Positions 12,238 to 13,318 of a stretch of DNA of 13,318 nt are shown one piece after another. The notes below the pieces were generated by a model. That model made no database searches. It saw only the letters and a program-made list of their open reading frames with translations, and was not told where the DNA came from. This DNA comes from an uncultured Treponema sp. (GTDB lineage: Bacteria > Spirochaetota > Spirochaetia > Treponematales > Treponemataceae). Position 1 is the first letter of the stretch. Each line of letters opens with the position of its first letter. The stretch is from NCBI GenBank assembly GCA_937891125.1, contig CALAEZ010000103.1:1-13318 (forward strand). The letters are read 5' to 3'. The position numbers were made by a program, and so were the translations under genes.

Positions 12238-13318
12238 AAGACGCAAACTGGATTACCAACGGAAACGCAAAGCCGTTTTACGCACGCAAGGCGTTTACCG
12301 TAAAGGCAGAACTGACCCGCGCCGTCATACACGTAAGCGGATTAGGACAGTTTAATTTCTGGCTCAATGGCGAGCGCGTAAACAATCACCGCATTGAGCA
12401 AAGCTGGACGGATTACAACAAAATCGTGCAGTACGTAACGCTTGATATTACGCAGGCAGTGCGCACGGGACAAAATGTGGCTGGCTTTGAAGTGGGAAAC
12501 GGCTGGTACATTCTTGATACAACCGGCTACAGCTTTCAGTTTCCCGACTTTGTGCCCATGCCGCCGAACCCCAACCCTTACCAGCCGTTTGCAAAGAGCC
12601 TGGTTCTTGCCTTTTCACTTGAACTCTGCTATGCCGACGGCAGCACGGACACGATTACCTCTGACGAAAGCACGCTTGTCTACCCCCACGGCGTAACGGC
12701 GGCAAACGTATACGGGAGCGAGAACATTGACGGGAGGCTCTTAGCGCGTGACTTTAGCGCAGTAGCCTTTGACGATTCGCACTGGAAAGCTGCGCGACTT
12801 GCAGACAGCGAAGAGCAGCCACGCGGAAAGCTCATACCGCAAACGCAGCCGTCCGTTTCGATTGTGCGAAGCTACCGCCCCGCCTGCACGCGCCTTGTTG
12901 ACGGCATTCGCGTGTATGACATTGGCGAAAATGTTTCGTTCGTGCTTGAATGCGACGTTTTCGGAAAAAGCGGCGAGCAGATAGCATTTTTCTTTGCAGA
13001 AAAATGTGACGAAAAGGGACTTCCCGACCAGGTTGCCAAAGGCTGGCTTTCAGTAACAAGCCGCATTGTCTACACCATTTCAAAAGACAACTGCTGGGAG
13101 CATGTAGAGCAGACCTTTAGCTATGCAGCAGGTCGCTTTATCGGCGTACGCGGAAACGCAGACGTACGCGCGCTAACCGCACATGCCGTCACCAGTGCGA
13201 CAGAAGACGCCGGCAGCTTTGTGTGCGACAACGAAAAATACAACAAGATTCTGCACATCGTAAAAAATGCCGTTGAATCAAACCTAATGAGCGTGCATAC
13301 CGACTGTCCCACCATTGA
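12234..13318 (+). CDS. GH78-type alpha-L-rhamnosidase, N-terminal part (runs off the window)
   Basis: The frame is open from ATG 12234 to the window end (361 complete codons), so the 3' part is missing. Near the N-terminus GLGQFNFWLNGERVNN, QSWTDYNKIVQYVTLDIT and GQNVAGFEVGNGWY match the N-terminal sugar-binding-like domain of bacterial alpha-L-rhamnosidases. A beta-rich domain follows. YNKILHIVKNAVESNLMSVH then leads into TDCPTI at the very end, the entrance to the (alpha/alpha)6 catalytic barrel, where many family members read DCPQRE. Catalytic residues lie outside the window. No signal peptide is present, so the enzyme is cytoplasmic and would act on rhamnosides after import. The start overlaps the symporter stop by ATGA, indicating translational coupling. 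A GH78 relative with another specificity is possible. Confidence 0.85.
   Translation, partial: MKDANWITNGNAKPFYARKAFTVKAELTRAVIHVSGLGQFNFWLNGERVNNHRIEQSWTDYNKIVQYVTLDITQAVRTGQNVAGFEVGNGWYILDTTGYSFQFPDFVPMPPNPNPYQPFAKSLVLAFSLELCYADGSTDTITSDESTLVYPHGVTAANVYGSENIDGRLLARDFSAVAFDDSHWKAARLADSEEQPRGKLIPQTQPSVSIVRSYRPACTRLVDGIRVYDIGENVSFVLECDVFGKSGEQIAFFFAEKCDEKGLPDQVAKGWLSVTSRIVYTISKDNCWEHVEQTFSYAAGRFIGVRGNADVRALTAHAVTSATEDAGSFVCDNEKYNKILHIVKNAVESNLMSVHTDCPTI

Overview
The window most resembles a host-associated Treponema-like spirochete. This is inferred from a spirochete-style outer-membrane barrel protein, a RarA fused to a long C-terminal domain, and chains of short palindromes of the CCTGAA-N5-TTCAGG and ATGCTGAAC-CAA-GTTCAGCAT type that I associate with treponeme intergenic DNA. 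Species cannot be fixed from the sequence.

Left part (1-5525), A+T-rich and accessory. It opens with a palindromic-repeat cluster and a decayed small gene (181-318). Next is an intact BRO-N/Fic fusion gene (345-1220). A second, larger palindrome cluster follows (1228-1543), then a small ORF (1604-1798) trailed by a decayed gene tail (1799-1912), and finally a type I restriction motor subunit, hsdR (1917-5525). The two decayed loci share a promoter-like block and a 3' tail, so they look like two copies of one cassette. Repeat units of the intergenic kind also sit in frame inside hsdR at two places. No hsdM or hsdS lies in the window.

Right part (5537-13318), more G+C-rich and probably native. 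rarA (5537-8095) starts 11 bases after hsdR, with its Shine-Dalgarno on the hsdR stop codon. Then comes a structured leader (8069-8296) holding a 32-bp direct repeat, a perfect 14-bp hairpin and a T-tailed terminator, leading into an outer-membrane barrel gene (8297-9589). Convergent with it, and overlapping by 11 bases, is an AraC-family regulator (10685-9579, minus). Divergent from the regulator is a GPH-family sugar symporter gene (10852-12237), which overlaps the start of a GH78-type alpha-L-rhamnosidase (12234 to the window end).

The right-hand genes read as a rhamnoside-utilisation locus: barrel protein for outer-membrane entry, symporter for inner-membrane uptake, cytoplasmic glycosidase, and an AraC regulator. 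A roughly 80-nt module with a 17-bp identical core lies upstream of both the barrel gene and the symporter gene. This suggests the two are co-regulated even though the regulator gene separates them.

Most unusual observations: palindromic repeats placed in frame inside hsdR, compensatory changes between repeat copies, the paired decayed cassettes, and the shared module with its structured leader.
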